A stretch of DNA of 64,000 nucleotides from Warburgia ugandensis (taxonomy: Eukaryota > Streptophyta > Magnoliopsida > Canellales > Canellaceae): assembly GCA_035236585.1 (NCBI GenBank), contig CP141135.1, positions 9,830,001 to 9,894,000 on the forward strand. Direction: 5' to 3'. The position numbers and the translations under genes were made by a program. This document shows, piece after piece, positions 37,201 through 48,850 of the stretch. Every line of letters starts with the position of its first letter. The first letter of the stretch is position 1. The notes under the pieces are model-generated. The model made no database searches. It was given only the letters and a program-made list of their open reading frames with translations, and was not told the DNA's origin.

Positions 37201-38226
37201 TGGAAAGGCTTTGAGCCTCCTCTTTCATGTAATCTGATCAGATAGTGATTCCTCCTTCCCGTGAAGGTAGGTATGATAGCCGAAACACGTAACTCCTTGG
37301 GTATGTGTGTGCATGATTTTCTACTACATATCTAAGATCCCGATTGTGAGATCTGACACATCACATTCACCCGCCCGGTCGAGGGCACAACTGCTCCCTC
37401 GTTCTTTTTAGCTAACAGTGACAGTCACTCAATTTTTTGCTCTTGTAACAGTCCTTAAATAATGCATGTCCTAATGGGTACTCGCAGGATACAATTAAGT
37501 CGCCACCAGCTGAGCACAAGACCATGAAAAAGGCCACCTTAATGAGCATTGCTGTGACCACCACGTTCTACTTGCTCTGTGGATGCATGGGCTATGCTGC
37601 TTTCGGCAGCAAAGCTCCCGGCAATCTCCTCACTGGATTTGGATTTTATAATCCTTATTGGCTCCTTGATATCGCCAATGTCGCTATTGTTGTTCACCTG
37701 GTTGGAGCTTATCAGGTAGTCAAAGCACAACTCCTATCAACTTTGGAATAATCGGATTAGGATTGTTGATTACAAAACCTTATGCAATCACTTGCAGGTT
37801 TACTGCCAACCTTTATTCGCATTCGTTGAGAAATGGTGCTCACAGATGTGGCCTAAGAGTGACTTCATCACCCACGAATATGCAGTTTCGATACCCTTGA
37901 CAAGTTCTACATATGATGTAAACCTCTTCCGACTTGTATGGAGGACTGCCTTCGTCGCTACAACGACCATTATCTCGATGCTTATGCCCTTCTTCAATGA
38001 CGTAGTTGGTATACTTGGAGCCATCGGATTTTGGCCATTGACGGTCTATTTCCCAGTGGAAATGTACATTTCCTCGAAAAGGATCCCAAAATGGTCGACC
38101 CGTTGGATTGGTCTACAGATGTTGAGCTTCACTTGTTTGATAGTTTCGGTAGCCGCTGCCTGTGGATCGATTGCCGGAGTTGTCCTTGATCTCAAGTCCT
38201 ATAAACCATTTAACTCTACTTACTGA
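34202..38226 (+). CDS. AAP: Amino acid permease, AAP2/3/4-like, complete
   Basis: Proton-coupled importer of amino acids at the plasma membrane (AAAP/ATF1 family), typically used in phloem loading and unloading or root uptake. Eight exons join in frame: 34202-34243, 34356-34491, 35091-35324, 35415-35508, 35918-36132, 36873-37012, 37488-37715 and 37798-38226. They give 505 residues, a normal length for the family. The hydrophilic N-terminus (MLPRSRTLPPRLNH) ends in DDDGRLKRTGTVWTA. Landmarks are HIITAVIGSGVLSLAWAM (first membrane helix), GKRNYTYMDAV, AIKRSNCYHKSGG, QALGDIAFAYSYSV, GYAAFG, APGNLLTGFGFY, FWPLTVYFPVEMYI and the C-terminal DLKSYKPFNSTY. All introns are GT/AG. Intron 2 holds a partial SINE, and intron 5 holds a T-rich tract with a TG repeat. 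The start is the first Met after the TATA box. Residue matches favour the AAP2/AAP3/AAP4 clade over AAP1/6/8; which member it is remains open. Confidence 0.94.
34746..34880 (+). mobile_element. Au-type SINE, 3'-truncated, in AAP intron 2
   Basis: Head aaggtgagccttggtgcaac, box B gtcactggttcaaagag, body acagcctcttacaaaataca, then after a deletion tctgccccttccctagaccc. The end of the element is missing. It is in sense orientation with the gene and well inside the intron (34492-35090). Confidence 0.8.
36323..36462. repeat. T-rich tract and TG/TATG simple repeats in AAP intron 5
   Basis: Runs of nine or so T separated by single C (about 36325-36361) are followed by a tatatatgtgtgtgtgtgta region and tgcatgcatgcg. 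No coding signal is present. Confidence 0.85.
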
Positions 38227-38759
38227 TGAAATTAGTTGTCAGCTTTGATGCGGAAGATCAGGTCTAGTAGAGTTTAACAAAAATAAGCTTAAAACAGTGG
38301 CTAGGTGTTGGTCATGTATATTAATGAGGAAGGTGTACTGTTATTTGCCTCCTGTTCTGTCTACAAACAGTTAGATCTAATTATGTACTAAAGGAAGATC
38401 GAGAAACAAATTTTCTTGCATGTTTTATTTCTTTTTCATTTTTTCCCCTTAATTGTAAGTTTCAAAAGAGCCAAGAAATGTGCCCCAAATGCACCTCATG
38501 AGACTGTACAGGGAACTGCGCTCGATTTGATGGGTACCGCTGCAAATGACTCATAAAATTCAACTGGCCAAATACCCATATATCCCATCTGCGTGATAAC
38601 AGGCCAAGATGAATAAAGGCTCATAATGAACAGGCAAAAGTATCTTAATTTGATCCAACAATCCTGATTACTTCATTCAGCTTCAAGTAGAGCTGTGCGT
38701 GAAATCTTAATGTTTGGACATGGATCAACCGCAGTGAGGTGCCTTTTGGAGTTAGGATT

Positions 38760-39125
38760 GTATGTGGCCAAATGCTTCACTAAGGCACCACAGCCAGGCC
38801 CCTGCAAGACCCACGGGTGACCGGCTTTGCGACGCGCTAGCATGCATTCGAGGAATGCCTTGGCACAGACGAGTGTACACCTCCGCCCAGCCTAGCATTG
38901 CATGCCCATGCATGGCAGGCCTTGGTGCAGCACTTCGCGCCTAGCTTACCTAGATCCTCCCGTCCTAAAGTATGCAGCCGCAGCACCTTTTGGTGGGCAC
39001 TGGTGGCCAGGCTAGGTAGTTGCGTCACCATAGAGATGCAGGTGGAGCAAGGAACACAAAGGCCCAGCACACCTTGGCACAGCCAAGAGTAGTGCCTGAG
39101 CCCTGCCTAGCACGGCACACCGCAC
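38760..39125. other. GC-rich patch of unknown origin
   Basis: Base composition rises well above the AT-rich surroundings. Words such as ccttggcaca, gcatgc/atgcatg and agcctag recur at irregular distances. Short open frames exist on both strands but overlap one another and show no known domain. It may be a fragment of a GC-rich transposable element. Confidence 0.4.
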
Positions 39126-39884
39126 AATTGGGTCCTGCTTTTGATTGACTGGAAACATTCATAGGCCGCCCATTGAATCTCAATCCAAATCACAGAAATC
39201 ATGCTCTCAAACAAAAATATCATCTCCTATATATCGATCTAATCATCATTCTTCAAAAGATACAAGGTATTGAGTAACAGAATGGGACTAGTATTAGTTT
39301 TTGAAAGAGGACGGTTATAAAGTGGGAGTTCATATCAATCAAGAGCAGACCCACTAAGATCTAATCATAGTCGGTCCTCGTCATTGTATTGCAATGAAAA
39401 AGTGAATAGTACTATTCTAATTACAAGCAAACTGAGCTACTAACATTGAACAGTTGGACTTACCCTGTCAGTTCAAGGGCAAGGTGTGCGTTATCCATTT
39501 GATTCTGCAAATAAATTCCCCACTCCGTGCTGATTTGACATGGGACAAGTTTGGAATCTTGATGGACAGAGCTATCCGTTGCTCTTCGGAGTGGGGCCAA
39601 GCTATCCATTGCTCGTCACTAAAGCCCATTTAGACATTGGATTCTTATCATTTATCAGCCATGTGTCAATATATCCAACGCCATGAACCATAAACAGAGC
39701 TGGTGCTTAGAAAGGCCCCGGGGTTCGTGGTGCTCATCGGGGCGTGACACAGACCAAAGAGTTAATCTACTTCAGATGTTTGAGATCCAATTTGAGCAGG
39801 GATCCAGATGTAAATAGTCCCTTGAATTGTCAAAGCCGGAATTGATCAAACAAGCATTAATTTTGGGAAGTACTTGATGCGCAT

Positions 39885-40010
39885 ACGGTAGGAGAGTGTG
39901 ATTTTGAGATTACTGGTTCAAGGCGTGAAAATAGCCTCTTGCAATATTGATCTTTGTGGTCCACCCTTTCCCCAAGCCCCGAATATGTGAAAACTTCGTG
40001 CCCCCTTTTT
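39885..40010 (+). mobile_element. Au-type SINE, partly deleted
   Basis: Box B attactggttcaaggcg, body aatagcctcttgcaatattg and part of the tail (ccccaagccccgaatatgtg, aaaacttcgtgccccctttt) are present. The head is reduced to tacggtaggagagtgtg, and the body has lost the segment after the leading half. Confidence 0.8.
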
Positions 40011-40630
40011 ACTTGATGCGTGTATGAATGCTCATCGGAGCGAGGTTACAAGTTGAACATTACTTTCCTTTTTACAACTTATATCAAGCAAAACACTAGA
40101 CTAATTTGCCCAAAAAGGAGGAACTGCAGATTCGCAATGTGAATTATTTAAGAGAAATGATAAATCCAAGTGCACACTCCCAACTTATCACAGATAACTG
40201 TGCACATGAAGTTATCATTCCTGTAGTTAGTGCTAGAGAAGATGACAAACACGCAGAAATGTCTAGTAATCGTACATTTCCCATATCCTCCTACCAGCCC
40301 ACGTGCAGATGGGACCCAGTAGCTAAAAGGATCAGATCAATCACTTCCCGTATATACCACGTTCTCCATATGGGGTGATTCTCAGCCTCTTGTGCAGACC
40401 AACACGATCCAAATTTGACACGGACCGCCCGTAGCACATGGCAGTCAGATAAACGGCTAAGATCATTTAACAAATAAATCTGGGCACTGGAATGGCTTCT
40501 TGAGGCAACATAATTGATGGGGTCATGAAGAAATCCCTGGCAGAAATTTCAAAGATGAGAGAGAAGAAATCTGAATTGGGGAAGCCCCTTTGTCAATAAA
40601 ATATAACCAGTAATCTATAAAACTGTACAG

Positions 40631-40850
40631 CAGCCCGTGGAAAAAATTTCGCAAGAACTACACAAAACCAGCAACCAGCCAGCTTGAACGTCCCACACTT
40701 TCACCATGTGCAAAGAAGTACTAAGTGCAACTCTCTCCAGCAGCCCGTGGAAAAAATTTCGCAATAACTACACAAAACCAGCAACCAGCCAGCTTGAACG
40801 TCCCACACTTTCACCATGTGCAAAGAAGCACTAAGTGCAACTCTCTCCAG
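40631..40850 (-). repeat. Exact-period 110-bp tandem duplication in the ERD7 3' untranslated region
   Basis: Units 40631-40740 and 40741-40850 both start cagcccgtggaaaaaatttc and end ctctctccag. They differ at only two positions of 110. The second unit ends at 40850, immediately beside the stop codon (40851-40853), so the duplication begins at the first base after the coding region. Its near identity marks it as recent. Confidence 0.95.
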
Positions 40851-43800
40851 CTACTTGGACTTCTTGCCAGCCTCTTTAGCTGCAGCTTTCACCAGCGTAG
40901 TCGGCTTAATGGCACTCTTTGGATTGAACGCCTTTCGGATCTTAAATACAGCCCAGGCAGTTCCCAGAGCATAACCAGCAGCATCAAGTCCTTCATTCGT
41001 CGCCTTCGCTGCTTCTTCACCATACCTACAATAGCAGATTTCCGTACTTAGACTAGAATTCTAATTCAAGTTCATGGGTTAACGACTAAAGACAAATAGT
41101 GAGAGAGTTCCGAAAGACAGAAATGAGACAAAGTTAACGTGGATTCTTTGGTATGAGCAGTTCATGACACCTACATTTAAAGATAAATGGGTAAAGAAAT
41201 TCATAATACCTTTTCTTGAAGATAAATATCTGAAGAAACCATGTTCAGCAAATATAATTCCAATCTATCTGACAAATGAACTTCTTTTTTGTGACAAGTG
41301 ACTGGTCTGATGTATGGGTGGGTGTTTCAATAGTGTTTTCAATAGTTACGAGGAAATCTGCTACTGGCCATTTTTTCTGAAGCACCCAGCAGAGTAACGG
41401 GGCCGGCATGCAAAGGAGAATGGAAAAAAGGGAACAGACGCAAGCAATGAATTCAGAACCATAGATTATTTCTGAATTAAATGTAGCCAAGCACGTTACG
41501 CTCTGCCCCCTTTTAGTGACATAATTTGCTTGGAAGAAGTTTCTAAAAGTTAAATTAATAGACTGGCATGGTTCTTCACTCAGTAACGGTTAGTCATGCC
41601 ATACGCCAAACTTCAGCAAGGAAAATAAATGATTAACGTATAACAATAAACTTACTTGTGAGATACAAGTCCAGTTGTAACAGTTGATGATGTTGACAAA
41701 ACATTCTTCCCAGCAACTTCAAAGGCATCACACACCTTGCCTATTTTCACCAGTAGAAACAGTTCATTAGTGTTTTGAGAGGGCTTGAGGACTCCTTGGT
41801 AATGGAATAGACTTAAGTACAAAATAAAAAAAGAATTAAAAAAAGGCCAAAAAGAGAAGGATAAATATTGAAATTGCAACCAGCCTGGGATCGGTTGGTG
41901 AAGCTACTGAATTATAATGTTTTGCCATAATATAATTAGTATTTCTGAAGGCCAGATATACCATCAAATGCTTCCAAGTCAATACAAGTAAATCGACAAG
42001 GATTCTATTGAACTATTTCGACACTATCCTAGACCAAACAGTTAGAACACAAATATAACATATCTATGTAATTGAAACTACCTGCCACAAAAGAAAGAAT
42101 GCAAACTTGCATATGCCATTAAATATGAAGCAAGTTCAATGTGGCCGTTGCAAACATCTGTAATACTGACCTTTCAAGCATGCATTCATCAGTCTCATGT
42201 AGTATGAGACTTGGGTCTTAAATTCTTTTCCTTGTAGAAGTTCTTTCAGAACAAAACCTCCTTATCCAAGCTACTTCAACAACCATTTGTTAAGATAATA
42301 GCAAACTGCCAAGACTTCATTGCAGACAGTTTACTGTTCTATGGAGGATCAATTAAGGATCTAACCAGTTCTTCTTTATTATGTGTACAAATCAAAACCA
42401 CAAAATGCTCGAGTATAAACAAGTGTAGTGCAGACTGGTTTACCATTCTGTGGAGCCTTAATAAAGGATATAACATTCCCTTCTTTGAAATGTGTACAAA
42501 TCTAAACCCTAAAATTTAGAATTATGTATAAGACTTGTTTTTCTTTTGTTTTTTTAAATAATCGATCACCTAAAGAGATTGACCCAGCTTCTTTGGCACA
42601 GGAAGTACCTCTTCCTTCAAAAGGCTTTAATTCTGCACTATCAAGACTATCAGAATCTCTGACTGCGCTTGATAAACTCTATAGCATCAGATATACATCA
42701 GATCTTTCTTGAACTTAGATGAGGGCAAGTCAAGAAGTCTGCTTGATAGAAAATGAACATCTTAACATTCCCCTGTGATGTGGCAGATCTGATACCATTA
42801 AAGGAACAATTCAATCTCTCTGGGCTTGCATACCCTACCTAAAGAAATCTTAATCACCAATATGATATGGACACTACCATTTGATGTCCTATCAACAGCT
42901 AACAGTTACTACCCAGATATTACATATGTTCTGACCCAATTGCATGTCATTGGGTAAAAGTTTTGAACTGACGAGAGCAGGATATATATAAAAACTCGGA
43001 TCCAGTGGAATTTCAAAATCCGCATTTATCCCTTTAAAATTTAATTAATTCCTTCCTACAATAATTTGCAACAGAAACACCAACAGCGAATGCCTTTAAA
43101 TACTTTGTAACATCAAACTGTGTCGATCAATCATGCCTTCTTTCAAGCAAGTTCTATGAACCAATATGCTAATCATCAACTAAGCACATGAAGCTCATAC
43201 CTCAACTCAACCACTTAGAAACAGCCTGGAATTCACAAGGGAGCATGTGGGACAAAAACTGAAAGACCATGAATGAGGCAATCAAGCAGTTTATTTTCCA
43301 CCAGAGTTTGTACATAGAAATACACTTTTGTATGCTTCATTTTCTTGGTCAGTTGAAGGGGCTTCTATCTAAAAGCTTGGAGAGACTGTGCATATTCCTG
43401 GTCATGTTTTTTTCCCAATTTCTTTTACAGAAATATACATGGCTGTTCCTTACTATTAACTCATAAAAAGGAAGAAATTGTGGCTGATCACTAACTCTCA
43501 GTACTGTAGTGATGTAGTAGATGGATTCAGGATGCAGCTCACAACTCAGCAATATGGCAAAGAAGGTGGCACAACCATGTGGTTTTGCCTTCCTTGGTTT
43601 TCTGGGTCTTTCAGAAGGCTACAAACGCACCACATATGTTGCCACATATGTTGCAAGGGTTAAATACTTGCTCTATTTCTACTTTCCAAATGACATGAAT
43701 ACTATGAAAGAGGGGAACAAAGGGCTTTAATCAGTTGGAAGGATACTTCATGATTAGAAGTTGTACAATAATCAAGCTATAATTATAAAAGACATCCTAG

Positions 43801-46634
43801 GACTCTTGACATAATTCTGGGGAATGCAAGGAAATCATATATTTCAAGAAGTGCACAAAACAGCCACCATCAAAAAATTATGTCCTTAAGTCTGATCCGG
43901 TTGACTGATGGGAAACCGAAGACCGATAGGGGTTTGGTATTGATAATTAAGCTAATCCCATTAAGGATTTTTGAGTTAGAGAATTGTACAGACTTCTAGG
44001 AAGCCAAGGAGTGGAACTGCTACAGACTCACTCTGATGCATGAGGAGTTGGAAGAGAAATTCAAGGTTTACTGGAACTGATCTGGATGTTATTGGCTCCG
44101 AGGTTTGGTGCCCATGAATGTAATAGTGTGATGACTTCAACAGGGACCCAACGCAAAACATTGAAACTCGGAGTATGCAGAATAATCTGACCAGTCAATT
44201 ACTGAAAGAAACAAAACTAAAGTTGTCAACAAGAAGACTGATAAAACTAGAATACCAAAAGCTACCAGTGCAAGTGCGGCCTCATTCAGCATCAAAGCAG
44301 CACTCCACTTTATGTCAGCATTGACATTGAAGCCAACATCAAAACACCATCACTTCAGAAACCACATAAACAGTATTTGAGTCTGTGAGATAGTTGTGTA
44401 ACGAGAGAAAATCAACTATGCATTGTTGTCTCTATATGAAGGAAAAATGACTACCTTCTTTCGGGTGTTAATTTAGCATGACAAGAGAAAGAACCAGCAT
44501 TCTAGGCAGCTGAGTTCTAAAGCTGCAGTGACGACAAGGTTTCTTTGTTAGAACTGTTGCATTTCACAGGTTTATCTAACAGCTGGATGGCAACAACAGA
44601 AATGTTAAGAAAGCAAATCAACTTAATCCTACATTCAGCATTTAATCAAATTCTAAACTCCATTGCAGTGAGATCAAGGTTGATAAACTCCTTATTCCTC
44701 AGAAGCTTACCTGAGGTATGCATGATGCTTTTTACCTTGATCAGCTCTTGATTCCCAATGTTAACAAGGTATGACTAAGGCTTCCTTTGCCAAGACTCAT
44801 GACCAGTTGTTACAAATTTCTTTAGTGGATCTCTTGGAAGATACAAGTTTTAACAACTCTAGTAACCGTAAATGACATATCTAATATGGTCACGTGTAAA
44901 TACAACTGCAATTGCTATTAATTCCTCATTCTACAATTCTAAATACAAGTCATTCTATTCATCCATTTCATTTTCATTTAAGGCAATTCCTGTCAATTCC
45001 CTTCAGCACAAATAATGTAAAAAACTTGAGACATACCAAAACCATCAAGAGTAGCAAGGACAATCTCCCCCGGCAGAAGACTGAAAAACTTCTTCCCTAC
45101 TTTTGAATTCACCACAGAACTCGTGAAAAAACCAGACACCTTCAGAACCCCAGAGAGCACACCAGTAGCCACCTTCTCTGACATCTTTGTGACCCTCTTA
45201 GCCCTGCACGAAATAATCAAACATCATCAACTACCGGTACAAAATGGCAATGAACTGTTCCAAATTTATCATATCCCCAGTTTATCCTTAAAACATAAAA
45301 ACTAATAGTAAATCAAATAAAACACATTATTTGTTAATTCATATTAAAATTTCCCTAATTTGCACTGAAAAACACTACCCCCATCCCCTCTGCTCGGAAA
45401 AACAACTGGGCCCATCTGGTAGTTGTGCCTTCTCATATTCTCCAAATGAATACATGATATAGATTCTCTCAGGTAAAACCTGCGAGGAATAGGTTACAAT
45501 GGATAGTTCCCAAAGAAATCATCCCACCATAGAAATCTATCCCATACCGAAAACAACTATAATTGTTTCAAATACAACAAATGATAAGGTTTGACGGATT
45601 CCTATCAGTAATATCTTAACAATTCCAGAAAGAAGGGAGATAATCTACCAACACCAAGTGGAAAATTGTTACCTTTTGATCCTTCTCCTAGTTTCAGGAC
45701 AAATTTCACTAGGCTTAGCATTCTTATCCATCCTTCTCCTCAGAATCTCATCCCCCCACTTCAACCTATCCACGGTCACCTCCCCACACCACAAAATACC
45801 CCTTATCAACTGCCCCGACCCCAAAGCAATCGCCTTTGCAACATATCCACTGTAATCCTCCACATTCGGAGCCAATGTAGTCCAATACGCCGCGGATCTC
45901 TCCTCCATCATCTCCTTCTTTTCCTTCATCTCCGATGGAGAAATCGCTTTTGCCACTGATTCGTCCAATACTTCAGACTTTTTCCTCTCAACTTTCTGAA
46001 CAGAGAAACTACTGTACTTCTCCAAAATTTCATCAAATTCCTTCAAAAGTTTTTCCTGTCCTTTGGATGCAACCGTCAATCCATAATTCAACTGATTCTC
46101 GGCTCCCCTGCTATTTTTACCTTCGTCATCAGAATCTGAGCTTTCGGTTGTCGGAACTCGAAGGGAAAAGAAGTAATGCGAATCATCGAGTTTAACTGCT
46201 GCTTCATCTTTCGTTAACGGCCATTGGATCTCGTTCGGAATCCGTGCAAGAACTGCAACTAGGTTACTGCTTTGATGGATCACAACGATCGTTAGATCAC
46301 CAGATGCAAGTTCAACGCTTTGTTGTTTATCGATCAAATGAACGATCGTGCCAGGGATTTTGATGATGATTTCTTCAGATGATTCGATTGGTGCAGAGGG
46401 AGAGGTTGAATTAGCGCTGGGTTCGTCGGGGAAGAGATTTTCCGCAAGATCGGACATATCGATTGATGGATAGAGATTTGAATGTGCGGGTTTTGAATCT
46501 GGAACTTGTGAGGAATTGATTGATGGATATAGAGATGAAGATGAAGGATTATTTGAGAGGAATGGAGAGTTTGTGTCTGGGTTTGAATCGATTACTTGAG
46601 GGTAGAGGGAATCAGGGTTTTGACTGGAAGCCAT
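40851..46634 (-). CDS. ERD7: Senescence-domain protein, ERD7-like, complete
   Basis: Plant senescence/dehydration-associated protein. ERD7 family members are induced by drought, cold and ageing and associate with lipids or membranes. Four exons join in frame: 45673-46634, 45037-45203, 41656-41740 and 40851-41025, giving 462 residues, close to the usual 450. The N-terminal 90 residues are low-complexity with two SLYPS/NLYPSI repeats, a feature seen in the family. A conserved N-terminal region (IIKIPGTIVHLIDKQQSVEL) follows. The senescence domain starts near AAYWTTLAPNVEDYSGYVAK and continues in exon 2 (AKRVTKMSEKVATGVLSGVL, KVGKKFFSLLPGEIVLATLD), exon 3 (KVCDAFEVAGKNVLSTSSTV) and exon 4 (YGEEAAKATNEGLDAAGYAL, ending AGKKSK). 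All introns are GT/AG; intron 2 is 3.3 kb. The start is the first Met of the long open frame. Assignment to the ERD7 family is firm; one-to-one orthology is less certain. Confidence 0.93.
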
Positions 46635-46659
46635 CTTTTGATCTTTGCTGGAGTTAGGA

Positions 46660-46668
46660 TTAGGGTTT
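46660..46668 (-). promoter_or_regulatory. Telo-box-like motif before the ERD7 start
   Basis: AAACCCTAA on the minus strand lies about 26-34 bases upstream of the ERD7 start codon, in the probable leader or core promoter. Such motifs are common near plant transcription starts. Function here is inferred from sequence and position only. Confidence 0.4.
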
Positions 46669-47204
46669 TTTCTGGTTTATGTAACGGACAAGGTAGAACT
46701 TTCAGGGCTTCAGATGTCTTAAGGTTGAAGAAAACGAAATGGCCAGAAGATCTCGGGAAGGGAGGTGGCAGATAACATGGCGGCCGAGCAGAGCGACATG
46801 TGGTAATGAGTCGCAGAACAGCAACCGCTCCGCGAGTTTACAGTTGCTTTCCCGCGGGTTTGCCGCGCTTTGGACAGGGTAACGGATTTACGGAGGGTGG
46901 CTTGACGGTTTTAGACATGCTACTTTGTCGTAATTACATTAGTGCCATCATTTGAGTTTGGAGATAAGATTGAGTTGTTGTTCTTAGGGGACGTTTGTGC
47001 ATTAGACAAGGGTTCTCTTGCGCTTTAAGTAAATGTGGGTCCCGGTAAGTTTGTTAATCGAGACCACTCGTTTACTCGCTCCCAAAACGTACCTCCATCG
47101 AATAATCCTTACTCACTAGGGAAAAAATGGACGGCTTAGAATTTTCAGCATCTGAGATCGTAAAATCCGAGCTAGCTGATTTAGATTATCCAATGAAGAG
47201 TATA

Positions 47205-47382
47205 AATGGCAGCCCCGTGAGCTCTCGCATATGCAGGATTCAGATAAGGGACTAACTACAAAGGTCTAATATTCAGTCTTACCTTGCATTTTTGTAAGAA
47301 GTTATTTCCATGCTTGAACCTGTAACCTCCAGGTCATATGGCGACAACTCAAAATTCTATCTTTGAGCCAAGGCTCCCTTTC
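47205..47382 (-). mobile_element. Au-type SINE, full length with target duplication
   Basis: Reversed tail atggcagccccgtgagctct, body accttgcatttttgtaagaa, box B region ttgaacctgtaacctccagg and head ctttgagccaaggctccctt are present. Flanks atccaatgaagagtata (47188-47204) and atccaatggagaggtata (47383-47400) are an imperfect target-site duplication. Confidence 0.9.
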
Positions 47383-47450
47383 ATCCAATGGAGAGGTATA
47401 TAACACCATTTTGCACACTACTAAAGCTTGAATTTAATTGCCTTGTGTTA

Positions 47451-47453
<3 letters not shown>

Positions 47454-47488
<35 letters not shown>
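47454..47488. repeat. (TC)n microsatellite
   Basis: About 17 TC units, 70 bp beyond the SINE. Confidence 0.95.
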
Positions 47489-47490
<2 letters not shown>

Positions 47491-47643
47491 AACTCATTCA
47501 AATCCATAAAACATTATCATAGTTGAAATAAAACTCCCAGCATAAACAATTAATTGAACACAAGACTCAATTGGTAGACGGAAATGGTAGTGTTTTATTT
47601 AGGATTTTAGAGAGAGGGAGAGAGACTCTACACGCAGTGATTT

Positions 47644-47644
<1 letters not shown>

Positions 47645-47683
<39 letters not shown>
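47645..47683. repeat. (AG)n microsatellite
   Basis: About 19 AG units. The same ttttagagag start also occurs in a shorter interrupted form about 40 bp earlier, hinting at local duplication. Confidence 0.95.
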
Positions 47684-47686
<3 letters not shown>

Positions 47687-48185
47687 CATTAGATTTTTTA
47701 GTAATATTTTACATAAAAAATTTATAATGTGAGTTTTATAAGATTTTATTAGACATATTTCTTGTGATAATTAATCCCTATATAAGGCTAATGCACTGTA
47801 ATAGCTTGGAAAGAAAGAAAATGTGGGCCCCCACAAAAATAGTTTACTATGTATATAGTACTTGGTGGAGAAGATGCATATGGATCCCATAGAAACTCAA
47901 AAGAAAAACAATGAGAAATGCCATATGGACTGAGTTCTAGGACTGATTCCAAAACACAGCTTAGTTAAGCCTTCTCTTTGGATGATCTAACCTGTTCATC
48001 TTGTTTGGACTCTCTTAGATTGGCTAGATGCTAGAATTCATGTTCATTGGATGATTTTAACTATGCATTTTTCAGTGTTTTAAATCATAATCATTCAATT
48101 TTTCTAGGAGAAAAGCTAGTAGCTAGAAGCATCCAATAGGCATATGTTTTTGCAGATGGCTAAATAAGAGACCCCTAACAAAATA

Positions 48186-48372
48186 AAAGGGGGCAGCCCC
48201 GCTGCATGAAGCTCCCGCCTATGCGGGGTCCAGGAAAAGGGTGGACCACAAGGGCCTATAGTAGGCAGCCTTACCTTGCATTTTGCAAGAGGCTGATTCC
48301 ACTCCTTGAACCCATGACCTCAAGGTCACATGACAACAACTTTTACCATTGCGCCAAGACTCCCCCTAAACG
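48186..48372 (-). mobile_element. Au-type SINE, full length and well preserved
   Basis: The exact flanking repeat cctaacaaaata occurs at 48174-48185 and 48373-48384. Between them are tail gggcagccccgctgcatgaa, cgcctatgcggggtccagga, body accttgcattttgcaagagg, box B cttgaacccatgacctc and head accattgcgccaagactccc. It is one of the least diverged copies in the window. Confidence 0.93.
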
Positions 48373-48683
48373 CCTAACAAAATATTTGGGTCAATTCATC
48401 TAAAGGTGGAGCTTACCTAGTCAGGTTTCCAAGTCAGCCTTGGAACTCAATCCACACTGCATTTCTCAAAATCAATAGCCGATTCAAAACTTTCTCATGA
48501 CAAGCAGAACTCCAGTAACGGCTTTCTTTTCCTTACACTAATTGCATTTTGAGAACCAAGTTCCAAGTTCCAATGGAATTTCAACCCAGCCCGCCTGGGA
48601 TTGCCCACCGACGAAACATCTAAACTGAGTTTGAATGCGTATTTCATTTTGTTTTTGTGACACGCAGGAGACTGTCTAGCATA

Positions 48684-48850
48684 TGAAGGGAGCCTTTGGC
48701 AATGGTAGAGTTGTCGTCGTGTGACCTTAAGGTTACGAGTTCAAGGTGTAGAAACAGCCTTCTACAAAATGTAAAATAAGACTACATACTATTGACCTTA
48801 TAGTCTGCCCCTTCTCTGGACCGCATATATGCACCAAGGCTGCCCTTTTT
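48684..48850 (+). mobile_element. Au-type SINE, nearly full length
   Basis: Head gaagggagcctttggcaatg, box B gttacgagttcaaggtg, body acagccttctacaaaatgta and tail gcaccaaggctgccctttt are present, with a short deletion near gaccgcatatatgc. Flanks with ggagactgtcta (48667-48678) and ggactgtcta (48852-48861) suggest a target-site duplication. Confidence 0.88.

Larger units (their letters stand above)
38227..40630. other. Convergent intergenic region between AAP and ERD7
   Basis: AAP (plus) and the ERD7-like gene (minus) are tail to tail here. The first few hundred bases are presumably the AAP 3' untranslated region and terminator; no single poly(A) signal could be chosen with confidence. The region contains a GC-rich patch (38760-39125) and one SINE fragment (39885-40010). 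I see no gene. Confidence 0.6.

Noticed and set aside
38762..39092. Open frames within the GC-rich patch
   Set aside because: High GC lowers stop frequency, so open frames on both strands are expected by chance there.
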